64,000 nt of DNA from Apiospora phragmitis (taxonomy: Eukaryota > Ascomycota > Sordariomycetes > Amphisphaeriales > Apiosporaceae): the NCBI GenBank assembly GCA_038363925.1, contig JAQQWL010000007.1, positions 1,860,001-1,924,000 of the forward strand, given 5' to 3'. The position numbers were made by a program, and so were the translations under genes. Of the stretch, positions 20,383 through 34,100 are shown piece by piece (the first letter of the stretch is position 1; every line of letters starts with the position of its first letter). The notes beneath the pieces were generated by a model. That model made no database searches and had not been told where the DNA came from. It saw only the letters and a program-made list of their open reading frames with translations.

Positions 20383-22867
20383 TCACAGCCATCTCTCCCA
20401 GCCCAGCCCCATGTGAGGGCCAAGATTGCCAAGTCGCCCTGTCTGCCGCGCGAGGCGCTGACAGTACTGGCGACGCATCTCGTCCCAGTTGTTGGCCTCA
20501 GAGGTCTTCGTTGCTGGCAGCACCTGCTCACCAAGGACGGTCCGGCACTCGTTGATCTTCTCTCTGGCCTCGTTCATGTCCTTGTCATGGGCGCGATGCT
20601 GGTACTGCTTGGTGAAAGTTCGCTTCTCCTCGATCAGGTCTTCCAGTTGCTCCTCCCAAATAGCAAGCTCTGATCTGATGGTGTCGGGCACTTCGTCGCG
20701 CATCCACCGGCACAGATTAATGACCAACGTCCTCCACGTTAACTTTGTTGGTGACTCCTTAGGCTCGCGGCCGAAGAGGGTCTCAAGGCTGTCGATAGTC
20801 ACGTTTTGGCGCGCGAAGGGCGCCATAGCAATCGTCCGCTTGTACTCCATATAGTTATGCTTTGGCTGTTGGAGGGTAACCCAGAGTTCGCACCCGTGGC
20901 ACGTCCGGTTGCCGGGCGACTTGAGTGCCTCACCTGCTTGAAAGAAGCCAGCAAGGAGCTTCTCGCCGCAGGTTGCGCAGGTAAAGAAATCCATGGTTTC
21001 CATATGCAACTGGCGCTGTGGGCTTCCCATGACCGCAATGTACAGGTCCATGTGGAGGGTCTTCACCAACGTGGTCTTGTCCATCTCCATAGTGCCAAGG
21101 TGCGACTTCCACTGGTTGCCAAATCTCTCCTTATATGACCCTTCAAGCATCTGCTCGTATTGCCCCTCGAAGCCCAGGATACGGGCAATGCTGGCGAGGA
21201 TAATGGGCAGCGTACAGAACTCCCACGGGAAGTCATTCATCCATTTGTAGAATGCCTTGTCACGAGAAGAGGCAAGGTCAATGTTGCCCCTCTTTGGCAA
21301 GTCGCATAATGCTCACGAGAGCGGAAGCCACGGCCTTGGTGGTCTTGAAGCCACCCTCGTCGTTCCAGAAAACACCATATGAGCCGACCCGGCTCTCGAC
21401 TGGTCCTCTGTAGAACCGAGGATAGTAGTCGAAGTCAATGGCAGGTCGGGCCGCATTGACTCTGTTCGCTTCTATGACGATGTTCAGAAGCTCCTTGGTG
21501 TGGGAAACGTTCAGGAGGTCGCAACTGTAAATACACAAGGCCCGGAGGTTGGGCATCGAGTTCACCATCGCCTTCACCGCGTCGACGTTCAGGTACGGCA
21601 CTCTATGGAGATGGAGAAATTGTATGTTCATACCCTGATGATGGATACTTCGCACTGCACACCTTGTTAGTCTGACACAGCTGACGACGTCTCGATATAA
21701 GCAACTTACGCAGGCTGATGTAGCTTTCTCCCTTCAATTCCGGGTCCTCGTTCATAGGATCCGGGTACGAATCGCTATGATCGTACCACTCAGTGCCAGG
21801 GATCTTCTCGCCTGACAGAGTCTTCTTGCCAAATTCCTGGCGTTCTCGACTTGGATGGACGGAGACGTATTTGGTCGAATCGAGCCATGCCTCTCTCTCC
21901 TTCTTCTTCTGCTTGTCCTTTGTGGTTATGGTCTCGAGTATACGCCTTGCCTGCTTCTTCTGTGACTTGGACCAGATTCCCAGGTACTTCTTGGCGCTGG
22001 TGACATCCTTAGCGGTGAGGTCGCAGCCGCCAAACCAGTGGTTTGTCAGGTCCCAATGAGTCTTTGGACATATTAGCCTTGACCGCCATAGTATCTAAAG
22101 CCAGCAATCACTTACAAATGTGCCCTCGATGTGCTTGAACATCGTCTGGCCGGTTCTGGCCAGATTGCTCAATGCCTGCCATCGTGCGAGAAGAGGTTCC
22201 AGAATCTTCTCACGGAGTTCCGGAATTGCCATGACCTGCTCGAATATACAAGGCTCGTCATTGGTTGGGCTCTTGAACTCATTTCCGCTCAGAACCATGG
22301 GAGCCTGCGAAAGGGGTTAGTACGGCGTCAGTGCTTGTAAGGGGTAAGAAGAAAAGAAGGCAATAGCCTCACCTTGGTCACAAGGCCGGGGACGTTGGGA
22401 AAGTGCGCGAGGCGCAAGGCCACCAACTCCTCGGGAGTTGGCTCCTGCCGGTCCTCCCCCCTCTTCCAGGACAAAGTTCGTGGCATGTGAGTGTTTGGGT
22501 TCAATGAGATGTTGAACTTTCGGACCTCTCGTTCCATGTCCCCGGACTGGGGTCTGGCTACCAAGCCGCGCCGGATCAACTGCTCTTGGACGGGCATCTG
22601 TCTGCAGTAGTACAAGTTGTTGGAGGGGTCCGGACGGGCTGTATGGCCGAACTCGGGTCCTCCAAGCCAAGTAGACCAAGTGTGGTTCTTGAAGTGCTCG
22701 CCTTGCGACCAGGGAGACTCCAAGACAAAGCCCCGAGCCTTCTGCTCGCTGGTGGGGAGGTGCTCGGCCTTGCCATCACCAGGGACTACATCGTACGAGC
22801 CATCTCCCGTGCCAATGATGCGGGTACCCGAGGGACGCTCGATGTACAAACAGTAGCCGTTGTCCAT
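20383..22867 (-). CDS. Unknown LRR-like protein, about 768 aa
   Basis: Four exons on the minus strand: 22373-22867, 22116-22304, 21710-22061 and 20383-21654. The introns are 68, 54 and 55 nt. All have GTRAGY donors and AG acceptors, and the last has a clear CTAAC branch site. Phases fit. I do not recognise the family. The last exon contains leucine-rich-repeat-like sequence (FLHLHRVPYLNVDAVKAMV, MPNLRALCIYSC) and later a CATC..CHGC pair that could bind zinc. The C-terminal third is helical and charged (EEQLEDLIEEKR). This organisation resembles large fungal F-box/LRR-type families, but no F-box is seen. The frame must shift by one base near 21287-21296; removing one base gives MRLAKRGNIDLASSRDK. 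A 61-nt intron (GTGAGC..CAAG) is an in-phase alternative. Confidence 0.75.
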
Positions 22868-25100
22868 TCTTACGGTCGCCTAAATGTCTCGAGAATACTG
22901 TGTGTGAAGCTGCCGGAGTGTAAGTCTAGTCCGAAGTGAGTACTGAACTTTGTGGATGAAGGTTGAGGTGGAAAGAGAAGAAACACCTTGGTGCTGAGAG
23001 AAAGGATATAACCCGGTAGGTAACGGAAGAACAAGGCAATGGGTGAAGGTTGGGAGACGGAGTTTTGTGGTTAAAGAAGGCAGAGGCTCGATGAGAGAAG
23101 CCCAAGCTGACGAAACGGATAGACGTCTAGCATCAGCTGTGAATAGAAGAGAAGAGTATGTATGAGTTGACTGTGGTGAAAAGAGAAAGTGAAAGGGAAA
23201 AGATGATCCGCCGGAGTGGAAGGAAGGAGGATGATGGAGTGAAGAAGTGCGTTACCGAAGTTGACGGCGTCTACTTAGCTTACCTGTGAACAATATAATG
23301 GTATTGAACAGCAACTGTCAAGGTTTGTCAGTCTCAGCTTTGTGCAGTTTGAGTGTGTATTGCCCATAAGAAGAAAGGAAGGGTATTGTGATGTGAACAG
23401 ATCACAGCCCGAGAAGTCACCAAAGTACTACCTGAAGAACAATCTCTCGGATTGTGAGGTTGACTTTTCGGAAGCGTAATTACATGAGTTGAATGTGTAG
23501 AGTTGTATCTCTGTGAGAGGTATTGTTCAGGGGGTATTGGCAGGTGCCTCGGGGATCGGTAGGTGTTTCGGTGAGGTCGGCAAGAGCCCCGTTAAACATC
23601 GGCCCCGGGGTCTCGCTGGAAGCCCCGTGGGTAGCGGCCGGGTCGCCCAGTTGTTGCGTGGGATAAGAGGTTGAATGAAGGATCCAGAAGGAGGGAAGAC
23701 AAGGTACGATTGGACGGTCTGCGGGTTGCTAGTTGGTGAAGGGATGCATCTCAAAGGAGTTCAACGCATACAAACCAATAGACGTGTCCGAATGGGATCA
23801 GGGTTGGAGGGGCGTGGAAGAAGAAGTGACTGTACGGGGCAATATTGTAGAAGGAGCGAACGAGATCCGATAGATACTATACCTTGCCAATAACAGGGTA
23901 ATCGAGAAGAAAAGAAGAGTAGTGTCTTACCTTGGGTGAGTTGAAGCTTGGCTTACTGTTGTGGGAGGGGAAAGTGAAGAAGGTTGGTGGTGATGGATGC
24001 AAGAAGCAAACAGAGATGCAAGTGGAAGTTCTGGCTCAGGGTTGCCAGGAGGGTAACTAGTATGAAAGAGGAACATGTGAATACAACCGAAGGTGCAGAG
24101 AGGTGGGTAAGTTAGATAGACACGAAGTCACTTACCTGAATCAAGTGGAGTTGACGGCGAAAAGCCGAAGGGCAGGATTGTGTCCGCAGAGAATGCAAAT
24201 CCGGGAATAAGTACTGGATGACCTGAATAGGCAAGAACGAGATGAGTATGAAAGATGAATGGCTAAGTACAACTCAAGGTATCGAGATGTGTATGGCAGA
24301 GTTGAGCAAAAGCCAAAGCCACCATACCGTGATGACGGGGAAGCAGGGAATTATTGGCTGTTGAGTAGGTAGTTGTGGTGAGAAGAACAGTTGCTTACCT
24401 TGAGTCAAGCCCAGTATGATCAACGATGAAGAGCGAAGGAGCGAAGAAGCGTAAGAGCACAGGAAATTCTGTGGTGGATGGGAAAAGTCAGCTCTGGGGT
24501 GGAAGTGAGAGAAGCTTTGGTATGCCTGGCTTAGTGTAAGGTTGTATGTGAGATGAATGGATTGAGAGCAACCGAAGGTACGGAGAGATGAGTATTTGAA
24601 TAATTCAGAAGGTGCCGAGATCTGACGGGGTTGATTTTGGTCTCTTTGGTGGGAAAAGGTGCCGAAGAAAGATGGAAGAATCCGCAACCGACGAGGTGGG
24701 AGGCAGGGTTAGCAAAGGGCAACACCCACACAACAACTGCTTTGGCAAGAGCTAGGACTTGGCGAAGAAATGGATGCAGTACTAGTCATCGACGAGGCTT
24801 CGACCACGAAAACAATGATAGTGTACGAGACCAGTACGGCTGCTACTGCAACCAATGGACAAGAAGACAGCGTTGTGGTGACAAGAAATACCGTAGATGT
24901 GTATGGGAGTGTTGACGTCGACTGAGATGGCTTACCTTGGTCAAGAGACCGAACGAATGCTATGATGTGGTGGTGGTGGTGGTGGATTGGTCCTGTGTGA
25001 ACAAGAAGGGAAGAAGGTAGGAAGGTTGGCGATAATCAATGGTGGTTGAGATGATCAATGCGCGATGTGGACATACCAGATGTGGAAAGTACGAAAGTGC
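22868..25100. repeat. Degenerate repeat region with recurring minus-strand splice-donor-like motifs
   Basis: Non-coding, purine-rich on +. Divergent copies of one unit recur. TATGAAAGA..AATACAACCGAAGGTGC (about 24060-24105), TATGAAAGATGAATGG..ACTCAAGGTATC (about 24247-24285) and GTATGTGAGATGAATGG..AACCGAAGGTAC (about 24544-24582) are related. ATGTGTATGGCAGAGTTGA (about 24286) matches ATGTGTATGGGAGTGTTGA (about 24897). The heptamer CTTACCT (AGGTAAG on minus) occurs at 23279, 23926 (CTTACCTTGGGTGAG), 24131, 24394 and 24931, often followed by TYAAG. The exon-1 donor of the LRR-like gene (CTCACCTTGGTCAC, 22369) is similar. The array lies just upstream of that gene on the same strand, so it could be duplicated leader exons or donors. 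It could equally be an old tandem duplication. Confidence 0.5.
24966..24986. repeat. GTG/CAC trinucleotide microsatellite
   Basis: Seven consecutive GTG units in non-coding DNA. Confidence 0.8.
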
Positions 25101-28100
25101 AGCTGAACCTGTAAGAACTCCAAGCATGCGAGTTCATGGGTGACACTTAAGAGTCTTGTTCTAGGACTTTTGCATGGCAGGGTACCGAAGAGATACACTA
25201 GACGTATTGATAGGCTTGTTGTTGTTGCTCGGTCAGATTTGATTGCAAGGAAGACACCTCACCGGCCCAATAAGCTCAAGAAAGGTAGGCTAGATTGGCG
25301 ATGATCCCTTTTGCAGATTCTCTGGGATAGTACTAGAGTAACTATGGTTATTAAATCGCAGTTACTGCATCTCATATAGGCTACAGATGATACCCCTATT
25401 CAAACACTTTTACCGGTGCTAGAGATATCGTCTTGAACGTCGCTGGCTATTAAGTCTCAGAGCCAACAAGTCCAAACCCCTGAATAAGTTCATAACGTAA
25501 AGAGAGCAAAGCAGTTCAGCTTGAGTAGCACAATTTGAAGATGTGTATATAGGCGCCCCTATTAAACAGAGCCAAGGTAGTATACAGAAGAAGACGTCTG
25601 GGAAACGTTATAGCCTCTGGAACAGGCCGCAAGCTCACGGCCATGGGACAGCGAACAGCTTTGTCTCTGAGTCTCGCTGAATGGTAGACCAGAGCACCAG
25701 TTCTTCGACGAGCAGTTAAATGTGTACATCTTGTTTGAGACTTGTTCACGGCAGTCCTAACCCAGCTGACGGCGAGACCCAGACCAAATACGCAACGAAA
25801 GAACACCAATATAAAAACGACCACACTGTCGACAACAACAAATAATGAGAGCACAGACTGCAAGAAGGCCATTGACAAGAGGAGTCATACGACACGCTCG
25901 AACGAAGTAGTACGGCTTGCCAACACGCAGTGTACTTCTCACCAACAACCAACATCAACCACCCAAGACGAAAGCACGACGACCTGCGTTTTCTTGTTTG
26001 CCCGACTGGGGACAGACTGCCTTCCCCCAAAGCAACATACAAACCACCAGAGTAATCTTTACACCACAACTACCGCGGCAACAACCACCGATCCCACCAG
26101 CCACATCGTCTACAGCTCGACCTTTCCCAGGCAACCGCTTAGCCAGCCGTGGCGCGCCTCGTCACACACAGCCAATTTCTACCTTCGCATAATCCACTCC
26201 TTACTCGAATTGGGAACGGAAGACGGAATACCAGCCAACAAGACCTTGTTGCTTGTTGGAGACACGAGACTGAAGGATGAGATGGCCGGGGATATTCACA
26301 AGGCGGCAAGTGAGTCTGGAGTTGATGTGTCTCATTGGTAGTACCATCAACAGTATTCATCCCCTGCCCTCCGGTTACCCAAAGACCGATGTTACTAACA
26401 CCACAAATACTGTTTCGTGGCAGTAAAGGGGAAGCAAGGGAAAGCAAGAGACGGAGTACAAACAGAGAATATCAACACGACTACAGAGGCAACGTCACTG
26501 ACTGTAGCTTCATCGTATCTACGTCTTCCAACCTTGCTCACTATGTGCGTAGAGGTGTGATGTTGGGCAGCCTCTTGCGAAGCCTCTTGCAACCAAGCCC
26601 TAGCTACCGTATGCATGTGGACCGGGATTGCTAAGCTATAAGTGAGCTCACAAGAACCAATTATCTTCTACTCGTCGATCTCGACATTGAAGTGATATCC
26701 ACAGCGGACAACAACTCTTCGAAACGCATCATAAGGTCACCGATATCCCGAACGATTGAGACGAGACAACCCAAGAAGAAAAGTACAGTTGGCGAAGGCC
26801 GGATATACTCTTGCAAAGTCATCGTACTAGAGCCAACAACAAAATGCTCGAGTTCGCTTGTTCCAATAGTCATACTTTCCACAGCTCCCATGGTACCACA
26901 ATGTGAGAACCTTCCTGCGCCATTAAGCCAAGAGTCAGGCTTCTCATAACCAACCTTCACCACATGAAACACGGACATAGCATTGACGTATATGTCGCGA
27001 GGAGCACCGACGTATTATGCTAAGAGGTGGACTAGTCGGGCGATGGACTATCGCCATGGTCTCCAGAAGGGATATCCTATGGCATGAACAGCTGCTCTAT
27101 GCTGTGCATTGCCACAGGCCTTGGTTGACCAAATGAATCACAGCGAGGCAGCATAGTGGCCGAGTTTGCTTCGTTGGTGCGAAGCACTTGTTGGTATTTT
27201 CTGGATACACTGAACAGCATTGCGACCGATCAGTCATCATAAGACCTGCCAAGATATCGAAGGACATGGACAACGGCTCCTCGAGATGACGGCAGTGAAA
27301 CAACGAATAAGTCCAACCAACCTTGCACAGACAGAGCAGCGACTTCCTTGCAGTAGATGTACGTATGATACAGCGGTAAGATACCATATTTCCTAGATCG
27401 AAACGAGAGCAAGCACTTTCAGATACTGCGGACCGCCTCGGAACACTTAGCCTACAGTGCCGGGGATCATGGATATGTCTGTCCAACAACGCTACGGAGA
27501 AAAGGTTGGCATACAGGAGAATGCCAGAAGTCGGTGACCAAAAGATATATGGAATTGCAAAAGGAAAAAAAAAAGGAAAAAGACGTTTCATCGGCGTGGG
27601 TCGCACAGTAAGCAATGTACAGGAAAACAACCATTATTGATCGTGTAATGATACCCCGATCAGGATTCCCAGTGAATTACCGGCTATGTATTAAGTACTA
27701 TTTGGGAAACAAGAAGGCGGTCAATATAATGATATCATTGGGTGCTGGGGGTCAGGATATCCCTTTTGGCAAGCTTTCGTTATCTTTTACAGCAAATAAG
27801 CACGGCAAAAGCATGGCATGGCATGTCATCTGACATTTCGGCAAGATGGTGTGAGAGGTTATTTGCTGAACACGCCCAGGAAGGTCCAAGCGAGCGAAAG
27901 TGGTGACATGGCTCTCTCATGTTTGTGGTAGACAGGCTACCCTTCCCCGGACGGAGGAATGCTCTAGACCGCACTTGTTTGGAGTCCCCTTTGATGTCTC
28001 GCCGTCCCTCATGTACGCGGCGCGTGTATGGGTCGGGACCGGTGTAGCAATGGAGATGTACGCGTGCTTTGTTGTGTCTCTCGACGGTGCAACAAGGGGT

Positions 28101-31100
28101 TGATCTTGTGTGCGCCGAGAAGGGTAACTTGATAAGTAAGCATCATCGTTACCCCGGAGAATATGTACCTCGTGCGTGCAGAAACTTATACACCACGCAT
28201 ACCACGAAAGCGGGGGATGGGATGGCATGGCCTGTCTTGACATCTTCACCAGTACTATACCTATACTAGAACTAGTATTGTGCATGCATGCACGTGCATC
28301 TCCCACGCCCACATGCCCCGAGATAGATAACGAATCCGCTAAGAAGACAAGGTAGGCGGGGTGTGGACGGGCGAACGTGACCGACAGAATGATCGCCGGT
28401 GGGGGTTGGAATCCCGGTCTTGGACGACGACGACGTTGTGATCTACTACGAGCCATGTACTTACATACACAGCTGGCGAACCGTAACACGCCTGCGGGGG
28501 CGAAACGAAGATATTCGCCGGACAGGAGGGTAGTAAAGATATGAAAGCATACTTAAGATAAGCGATGCGAGTGCAGATGACGAGAGGGCGGGGATGGACC
28601 GTGATTCCGCTGGGGTGATCTTTGGTCACCAGAGCAGTATTTCATCGTATACTTGTCTCAGGACACGCAAAGTGCGGAGAGCGATACAAGCTGCAACCCT
28701 TTTGCGGAAATGTGGATTCAAAATGAACTCCTCGTTCTTTGCCGCATTGGTAGGTTTGGCCGCATGCATGTCTCACACTCTGGATATATAAGATATAAGA
28801 GGATGGTGAGGCTCTCGGGTAGTCGTAATGGAACATTTTTTTATACTAAATATATAAAAAGCACGCACGAGCTTCAGTCGCAACTCTCGAAGCTCAGATG
28901 TGACTCTGTTCAACGGGCGGGGGTTCATGCGTGCCGTGCTGCAAGAGTTTCAATGCTAGAGGAACAAACCGTGACATCCATGCCCTTGCGCCAATCCCAT
29001 TCACCGGGTTGAGATTATCGCAACGTGCGGAGGATGGGCACTTTGCTATATATCCGCTTGGGATAGAAAACCCTGTCCTTGACTATTATTGTTATTATAT
29101 AAGTACCTAGCCATTCGAAGACAGCTGGTGCGCTCGGTCTGCCGGAGAGCATGACCTCATGCGCGGGCCGGGTCCGTCTTCGTGCGCATCTAACATCCAA
29201 TGTAGAATCACAAGAAGTCAAGAGTCAGTAAGAGGTCTGGATGTTTCACGAGACTACGAGGGCGCATTGTGAATTCGTAAGCAATCTGGCTAGCTCCAGC
29301 CTGATCGACGGCGATATGATGTGAGGTTGGCAGCTGAAACCAGCTAGTCGATGGGTATATGCAATGTAATCTTCCGCCAAAACAGCTTGGAGTACAGGAC
29401 GCATCGCAAGCATAGAGCCAGAGCCCACGTCACCGCCTCACTTTTGGTTTGAGTTTAGTCATTCATAGCCTTATGCCATGCTACCAGGTTTAGCATAGTA
29501 CTATAAGAAAGAGGGGGTGGAGCATCCAGCATACACAACCAAGCTTGCAAGCTGGGCTATCAACCAACAGGCATATACCCGGGCAATAGGAGAAGATCTT
29601 TCAGGAATTCGAGATTGTAGGGTTGAGCCCAGCGATACAAACCTGATCTTGACCGCAACTCTTCCCCGGCACCTGGCCAGTTGGCAGTCTGGCCGAGGAA
29701 GGACAAGAAGCATTGAGAAGCAACCCAGGCTAGAGTCGGCATTGGCGGCAAAGTCGCAAATCGATCGATTTGAGGCCATTCGGGGTTCCGATGAGGTAAC
29801 AAGCCGGAGCGTGCAGGAGAAGCAGCCAGCAGCATCCATCCAAGTCCAGTGGCGAACCAGGTTCGTAGCTGCCCACGACCTCGTGATTCACGGCAGCTAT
29901 GCCATACGGAGCGAAACTCTTTTCAGCTTCGCCGCAAGGACTTCTCCAATGCAACAGCACAGTCATCTGCCCTCACAGAAAACCTTGCGAGTCCGGCCAG
30001 CTTCTCCTCCCCCGCGGGCCTCCCTCAACGAATGCAGGGCATAATAGTGGGCTGGAGCCGTGTGTGCGTTGCAGGCAAGAAAGATAGCAATAATTGTGGT
30101 TTTGCTTCCCCGTGTGAGCATGTGCTGAAGGGCAGGAATTTGTACTCCTTCTCATCGCCAACCTAGGCCAAAACGAGAGCAGCCAGCTTGGGTGTTGTTA
30201 CCTCACAGAAAGGACAATTTACCTGGTCCAACGGAAAAGTCGGGAACAATGTTGTATGGCTACTAATTCCTGCCTTGGCGCCCAAGATGTCGCATCTGGT
30301 AGGCTTGAGCTGCTTGCTACTTGTTTGGCGCAACAGAGGATGTGGTCGAGACCCCTCGCTACTGGCCACGGCGGCATATTAAATAAATACGGTAACATAG
30401 ATTTGCACCCTCTTGTGGCGTTGACATGGGTAGGGATGACAGAACAGGGTCGGCGGCTTTTGGGACAGGTTGTTTTGCTCAGCTTCAATTTTAGGTGGAC
30501 GATACTATACCAAGGGCTTGCTCTTAACCAAAGCCCGTATACCTCGAGGCTGGGCATACCACTTGCTAATACCTACTACCTACCTACTAATAGAAGTTCG
30601 AACAGTTCAATGAAAGATGAAACAACTTATCAACCTTACCGTAGATAGCCGATTCGCCGCAAGTCGCTTGACTACTGATACCAAGACCGAATAGCAATAC
30701 TAATATACGATATACTTGAGCGGGTGCTAGTTGGCAGCTTGGGCATCTTTAGATGACGGTTCCACCCGGGGCCACGAAGTGGAACTGCAATCGCATCTAC
30801 TGTTGTAGTACAGCCCATAGTATGTACGCCATTGGGCAAACCATTTGGTGTAAGCGCGGGAAGTAGGATGGGCGCATTAAGTATATATAGCAATCTTCCA
30901 AGGCCCGACTGCATCGCGACAGGTTCCATCTGGTAACATGAAGGCTTACGTGGTAACATCGTCCTCCCTGCCATTACTCATGGCTTTCAATCAATGCATC
31001 TTCAGCAACAGAGTTTGCAGCTGACTAAGTGACTGCATAGGCGCGCGCACGCCGGCTCAAAATATAGACGTCGTGCTAAGAAAGATGCGCTGAAAATCGC

Positions 31101-34100
31101 AAAAAGTTGAGATTGGCGGGGTGAAAAAATGATCGTCTGATTACGGGCGTGAGTAATGCCTAGGTCGATTGGGGGATGTGCCAATGTATCTATCTCGAGC
31201 GGCTAGTTCCCGGTTGACGCCCGGCTGGACCCCTTCATTTAGGAAGGGGAGGGGGGAATAAAGAATAAAAAGAAGACCAGCTCCAGTAGCGGTGATGGGG
31301 TGGATATCCTACAACATCGCGAATAGAGACAAGGGAACCTGTCAAGATCCACTACGGGACCTCACCTGCTCGTCGATATGCAAATTTCTGGGCCACAATA
31401 GAAACTAGAAACTCTAGAAGGCAGAAAAGAAAAGGGCCAACTGTCAGAGGTAGATCAGCAGATTGGGACAGCACCACAAACGCCCTCCTGGGTGGCCATC
31501 ATGTTGGCCAGTTGGCATCCCGAGTCCTGCCAGTATGGCCTGGGTACGTAACCGCAACCACGATATGGAAATTGCTGAAGAAGGATTGCCCTGGACTAGA
31601 ACCCACAGCAATGAGCCAGTACCAGGGAAGAAACAAACGACGAAGAAAAACCTCCGACAACCCCCCGTTGGGTGGTGGAAGCAGTTGCCCACACTGGCAA
31701 ATCTTGGCTGTGCCATCCGGTACCCAGGCCGAAGATTCAACGTTTTCGCCTTGAAGGGTGCCCAAGGGTACCATAAGGGTGAAGAGAGGGGGTGGTCGTC
31801 TATCAGGATGCTACATTGGCGGCCACTCCTCCTGATTATTGCTGCACTGTTCAGTCGAGGGGAACCGGCGAGGTCCAGGTGCGAAGGGGTCCTGTCGATC
31901 GACTTGGCCGACTTGGCCGGCTGCAGACCAGTCGAAAATTGATCACGACAATTTATCCACTCTCATTTTAGAAGCAAATCTCCAGTCACATGGCGTACGG
32001 GCCTACTGCAGGTTAGAGGGACTTGTAGCGTCGAAATAAACGTGCCCTAGCGGCCAATAGGGTGCGCTAGTGTGATAGATGCAGCTCGCTGCCCGCCCAG
32101 CATGGCATGAAGGGGAAAGAAAGGGCAAGGTAGGTACATTGGACATTACCTCTGCTAGTCGACAGCGGATGCAAGGTGCAAAATACATATGCCGGTACTT
32201 GGCAATCGACTTGCGAGTACATGCACGTTACGCGCAAACGAAACGAGCAGCATCGGCAGCAGCAGCAGCAGCCCTCCGTCTCACAACCTACACTTGGAAT
32301 TATGGACACACACATGCAATATGTAGGAGGAGGAGTAGGGCATTCAACCGGATTGTGTGTCCTCCATTGGCAGGCTGACGCCGCTCTAGGTCACTTGCGG
32401 GTGCTATTGATAAGCCACCCATCCTGCACTGACTGGCTTGCTGCAAGATACTGTGCCGTGTGGTCTGAAGAGGGCGACGAGTTGGGCAGCTGGGTGGTTA
32501 CTTGGCGCGAGGCCATTGTCGTCGTATCAAGTGTAGTATCAGAGAACTCTTACCAGTCAGGCTACAAGACGACGTGACCACCGCTGTTGGAACCCGAGTC
32601 AGCATACTCACCAAACGCACAAGAATACCATTGTTTATGCGCATCGTCAAGCAACTCTGATAAGGTTTCAAGGCCCAAACGTCAACAAGGAAGGCCGCTA
32701 ACAATAATGTTCCTCTGTCGTTTCATTCCACCAGACGGATGCATGACAACTAACCAGAATCCATCTTGTACTGCTTCGTACCTACACCACCAGCCCTTTG
32801 TTAGCATGTGCATGTGGATGGGCTGTCATCTACCTAATCTACATAGCTGGCCAACGGTTTGCTGATCGTTGCTGCGCGCATGAATGCAAAGTACAAGTAT
32901 TGTGTACGCCATGTACTGTCGGCTGCCAGCATTCCGCATTCTCGTTCGATCTGTAAGACCAGTAGCTTGCTTGGTCCGTCCGTCCTTCCCACTGCCACTC
33001 TACCTGCGGCAGCCGAAGGGGGGCCACATAATACTTCATTGCCGTGAACATCGCCAGCCTGCCAGCTCGATGACAAAGAAGAAGACGGTGAAACACCAGT
33101 CCACAAGCGACCTCGCTCCAATCAACGGGTTTGAAGCATCGATCCCCAGGGCACCCTGTGGCGCATTTGCATGCTTGATCAATGTCTTTTTTTCTTTTCC
33201 TTCTTGTTTGGATAGGAGCCTCCTGTTCTCGCAAAGGAAATAGGGAAATAGTCGCGGGCTAGTTACCCCCCTTTGGTGACTTGGCTTTCCGTGACCCCTG
33301 TTCAGGTTAATGTTGCCGATGACACTGCTAACGACCTTGTAATTTCTTTTTTGCCCGAGCTGCTTCATTTCAGCAATTCTGAACTGAAAATCGCAGCCGG
33401 CACGGACCACACCGCCGCACGATGACCCAGCAACTGCAGGGCCGCCAGTGGGCGTTGTGGGTGTTGCTCATGGCGGGGCCTTTTTTCCTCCTGCAGCTCA
33501 TTCTGGAGATGGGAGATTGGAACGACGAGAAGCCGGTTCTGTGGAGTGTGGAATGGAGGCACTGGCACAACTAATATATCATTATCTCGAGCTGGATCTG
33601 GTTGAGGAGGAAACAATAGAGAGATGATCTAAGGCCAAAGTTTGGCTTGCACCATGGGGTCAGCTGTGTGGTTCGATGGCAGCAGCAGCAGCAGCAGCAG
33701 CAGCATATGCGCATGGTGATACATGGCATGGCATGGCATAGCAGAGGTGCATAGCATAGCATTAGGGGACCCTTGTTGCTTCAACTACCTACTGCTTCTA
33801 GCCTTTTGAGTTTTAGTGCAGACAAGCACAGCACCAGCAGCGACAAACGCTGGACCACCCCCCTCCCATCTCGTCGCAATCTGATGTATCAAATTTGTGG
33901 TGGACGACGGCGTCTGGCTGTCTCTCTAGTCGTAGGTTGATTGATTCTGTCGGTGTCTACCCCTAAACATGAGGTTCATTGATGCTCATACGTAACCGCC
34001 GTGTGCAGTTGCATGCAGTAGCGTACCTACATACTGTCCAGCCTACCTAACTCGCCTGTCGACAGGAACGAACTCATTTGCTCAGTGAATGAATCACCTC

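Noticed and set aside
25742..26341. 199-aa plus-strand frame rich in Thr/Asn
   Set aside because: Composition is random-like (ACA/ACC-rich DNA). There is no domain, splice context or clear end. Not reported as a gene.
27097..27630. 177-aa minus-strand frame with a hydrophobic N-terminus
   Set aside because: The hydrophobic start comes from a poly-A/G tract on the other strand. The rest has no protein-like pattern.
28277..28298. Palindrome-like TGTGCATGCATGCACGTGCA
   Set aside because: A single short GCATGC-type palindrome without partner sites. It cannot be linked to an operator or an element end.
29517..30044. 175-aa plus-strand frame
   Set aside because: No motif or signal is visible, and an equally long frame exists antisense. 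Chance is the best explanation.
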